The notes below the pieces were generated by a model that did no database searches, was not told where the DNA came from, and worked only from the letters and a program-made list of their open reading frames with translations. Position numbers and translations under genes: made by a program. DNA of 40,258 bases from positions 1 to 40,258 of the forward strand of contig VGNO01000004.1 in assembly GCA_016865985.1 (NCBI GenBank), read 5' to 3'. The stretch is from Chloroflexota bacterium. Its GTDB lineage: Bacteria > Chloroflexota > Anaerolineae > Anaerolineales > Villigracilaceae. Of the stretch, positions 38,297-40,258 are shown in pieces; position 1 is the first letter of the stretch, and every line of letters begins with the position of its first letter.

Positions 38297-40258
38297 TTTG
38301 CCTCCCGGAGCAAGCGGGCGATCGCTCCGGCTGTCTCTGCCGGGAATTCCATCATCGGCAGGTGGCCGGCCTCGGGCAGTTCAACCCGGCGCAGAGTCCC
38401 CGACTCGATCCCTTTACAGAGCGCCTGTTCGGGTGGAATGAGCAGGTCCCGGCTTCCGGCAAGCAGCATCACCGGGACCGGCAAACTGGCGACCAAAGAT
38501 GAAGTATCCGGCCTTCCAGCCATGCCCAGCAGGGACCCGGCCGCCCCGGCCGGCTGCGTTTTCAGGAATAGTTCACGCACCCTGCCTGCCGCCTTGGAAC
38601 TGGCTGTCATCTTATGGAGCATTGCATCCACCAGCGCCTGGACACCCTCGGACTGGACCCTCTCCGCCAGTTGCTGGCGGGTGAGCCGCTGTTCGGCTGA
38701 ATCGGCTGTGGCGCGGCTGGCAACCAACCCAAGCCCGGCCAGCAGGCCGGTATGCGCCTGGGCGAAAGCCAGCGCGACATAACCGCCCATCGAATGCCCG
38801 ACAACAACCGCCCGCCGGATGCGCAGGTAACCCAGGATGGCTGCAAGGTCATCGGCCATGCTCGCCATGGTGTACATCCCCGGAGGCGAGTCGCTCAGGC
38901 CGTGGCCGCGCAGGTCGGGCGTCAGCAGCCAGGCGCCGGCGGGCAGGAAGGGCAGCAGGGGCTGCCAGATGCAATGGTCGAGTGGAAATCCGTGCAGCAG
39001 GACGAGCGGCATTCCGCTGCCGGGACGTTGGAAGAAGTACAGGCGCGCCCCATCGACCAGGATCGATTCCCGAACCTGGCCGGATTCGATCCGGCGCAGG
39101 GTTGCCCGCCCGTGCGCCAGGGCTTCCCTCCGGCTGCGGACCTTCCCGGTCGCCTGGGCCTCCCGGATATTCTCCAGCAGGAAACCAACCCGCGGTCCCG
39201 GGCTGAGTCCCAGCGCTTTCATCAATCCTTCCCCATCCAGGATGGCAGGCGGAGCGACCGCCTCCTTGGGTTTCTCCCAAAGATTCTCCAGGAACAGGCG
39301 ACAGATATCCAGGCAGGCCGCCCAGGTTTCCTGGGTCAGGGTCTCCTCATAGGTGGCGCGCAGGTCTGCCAGGGAAAGCAGGATGGTCTCCACACCGGCC
39401 TGGCCGGTGTCGCGGAAGAAGCGGTACAGGCCGCGCCGGGTGGGCGGTTTACCTTCCCGCGCCAACCGGTTGACATGGAAATGGACGCGCATGTGGTTGC
39501 GGATGATAGTCTCCACCCGCTCGACCTCGGGTCCGCTGAACTGGAGGGCGCGCAGGCGGGCGGCGGCAATTATGGATCCTTGTTCGTCGTGGCCGAGGAA
39601 GCGCAGGCGCCCGGACTCGTCCACGCTGCGGCTGGGCGGCTTGGCGATGTCGTGATAGATGGCCGCCAGCGATAGCAGCGACCGGACGGAGCGCCCCGGG
39701 ACCAGGGATTCATCCAGGTGGGCGGCCAGTTGCAGCCGGTACCGCCCCAGGCGTTGCGCCAGCATCCCGGTGAAGAGGTCGTTGGCCGTCTCCGGATCGA
39801 AACCAGGGGAGAGTATGGACAGGATACCCTCCAGGTGGGCAAGCGTGGCAACCGTATGCTGCCAACCATCATGGACATGCGGGGCAGGCTGCTCCATCCC
39901 TTTCAAACCTTCCAATTCCGGCAGGATTGCATCCAGCGCGCCCAGGCGATCGAGCGCTTGCAGGCAGGCTGCCTGGTGGAGACCCGCCAGCATCCGCGCC
40001 AGTTCATCGCGCAGCCGTTCCGGTGAAACCTCTCGCAAGCCGGGGTTCGCCTGTTTCATGGCATTGCGGGTCTCCGGATGGATCTGAAACCCGTATGCCG
40101 CCGCCTGCCTGACCCCCCTAATGATGCGGAGCGGATCATCGGTGAACGCTGTCGCCGAACAAGCGCGCAGTTGCCCGGCGCGCAGGTCCGCCAGGCCGCC
40201 CAGCGGGTCGTGGACAGCCATCGTCCGCAGGTCGAGCGCCAGGGCGTTGACCGTGAAG
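38293..40258 (-). CDS. tRNA nucleotidyltransferase/HD protein fused to an alpha/beta hydrolase (5' end beyond the window)
   Basis: The visible 654 residues begin in the nucleotidyltransferase head (FTVNALALDLRTM, HDPLGGLADLRAGQLR, then DDPLRIIRGVRQAAAYGF). A helical body follows, then an HD domain (HDGWQHTVATLAHL, YHDIAKPPS and FLGHDEQGS). From about base 39080 leftward, with no stop, the frame continues into a complete alpha/beta hydrolase: DGARLYFFQRPGSG, LVLLHGFPLDH, DLRGHGLSD, the nucleophile elbow GHSMGG and, near the end, LLAGSRDLLIPP and EAGHLPM with the likely Asp and His. No ATG, GTG or TTG lies at the join to start a separate hydrolase. The start and the catalytic GGxxRD motif are off the right edge. 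Its stop overlaps the exonuclease start. Confidence 0.9.
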   Translation of the reverse strand, partial: FTVNALALDLRTMAVHDPLGGLADLRAGQLRACSATAFTDDPLRIIRGVRQAAAYGFQIHPETRNAMKQANPGLREVSPERLRDELARMLAGLHQAACLQALDRLGALDAILPELEGLKGMEQPAPHVHDGWQHTVATLAHLEGILSILSPGFDPETANDLFTGMLAQRLGRYRLQLAAHLDESLVPGRSVRSLLSLAAIYHDIAKPPSRSVDESGRLRFLGHDEQGSIIAAARLRALQFSGPEVERVETIIRNHMRVHFHVNRLAREGKPPTRRGLYRFFRDTGQAGVETILLSLADLRATYEETLTQETWAACLDICRLFLENLWEKPKEAVAPPAILDGEGLMKALGLSPGPRVGFLLENIREAQATGKVRSRREALAHGRATLRRIESGQVRESILVDGARLYFFQRPGSGMPLVLLHGFPLDHCIWQPLLPFLPAGAWLLTPDLRGHGLSDSPPGMYTMASMADDLAAILGYLRIRRAVVVGHSMGGYVALAFAQAHTGLLAGLGLVASRATADSAEQRLTRQQLAERVQSEGVQALVDAMLHKMTASSKAAGRVRELFLKTQPAGAAGSLLGMAGRPDTSSLVASLPVPVMLLAGSRDLLIPPEQALCKGIESGTLRRVELPEAGHLPMMEFPAETAGAIARLLREAK

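Overview
The window is GC-rich, gene-dense chromosomal DNA with 39 protein-coding loci, of which one is interrupted by a frameshift and one is decayed. I see no rRNA, tRNA, CRISPR array, transposase or integrase. The gene mix suggests a bacterium of the Chloroflexota, probably Anaerolineae: a DHH-CBS-nucleotidyltransferase, a membrane kinase-like sensor ending in a helix-turn-helix, a phosphatidylinositol-phosphate-synthase-like enzyme, a DUF1684 protein, a YCF48/BNR repeat protein, several lipobox lipoproteins and pyruvate phosphate dikinase. This placement is an inference from gene content and style, not from a marker gene.

Layout. 1-1484 (minus): dCMP deaminase, an SDR and the first 27 codons of a cysteine desulfurase. 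1573-6193 (plus): a YgiQ-type radical SAM protein, a THUMP-type RNA methyltransferase carrying an in-frame heptamer repeat, a frameshifted tandem GNAT gene and a BrnT/BrnA toxin-antitoxin pair behind a perfect palindrome. 6194-8102: a repeat-rich spacer, tyrS (minus) with an attenuator-like leader, and the promoter of a NUDIX gene. 8103-9560 (plus): NUDIX hydrolase, a decayed TolB-like lipoprotein and an exported protein of unknown function. 9635-14846: a DHH-CBS-CCA enzyme, a lipoprotein alpha/beta hydrolase, an SDR39U1 epimerase-like protein and an HNH endonuclease, arranged as convergent and divergent pairs with hairpins at the convergent ends.

14992-26857 is a same-strand (minus) block of eleven genes read from right to left: purine nucleoside phosphorylase, an Ig-like membrane protein, GNAT, 7TM-GAF-HTH sensor, S1 protein, FtsK, CDP-alcohol phosphatidyltransferase, Lgt, ABC ATPase, ABC-2/SpoIIM permease and an RNase Z-like hydrolase. 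Short spacers and two GTGA start/stop overlaps point to translational coupling over much of it. Lgt and the phosphatidyltransferase serve membrane lipid and lipoprotein synthesis, which fits the several lipoproteins in the window.

26970-32477 (plus): DUF1684 protein, histone-deacetylase-like amidohydrolase, a triple-SH3b amidase, then an exported BNR-repeat protein with a cysteine-rich C-terminal membrane tail followed at once by an unusual Lgt paralog. This last pair is one of the two most interesting candidates for an undescribed system (C-terminal surface sorting or lipid attachment). 32494-40258: fatty-acid hydroxylase, a lipoprotein, ppdK, a single-domain response regulator, a zinc-ribbon protein, a DEDDy exonuclease and, coupled to it by an ATGA overlap and running off the right edge, a fusion of an HD-containing tRNA nucleotidyltransferase-like protein to an alpha/beta hydrolase. 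That fusion is the second strong candidate.
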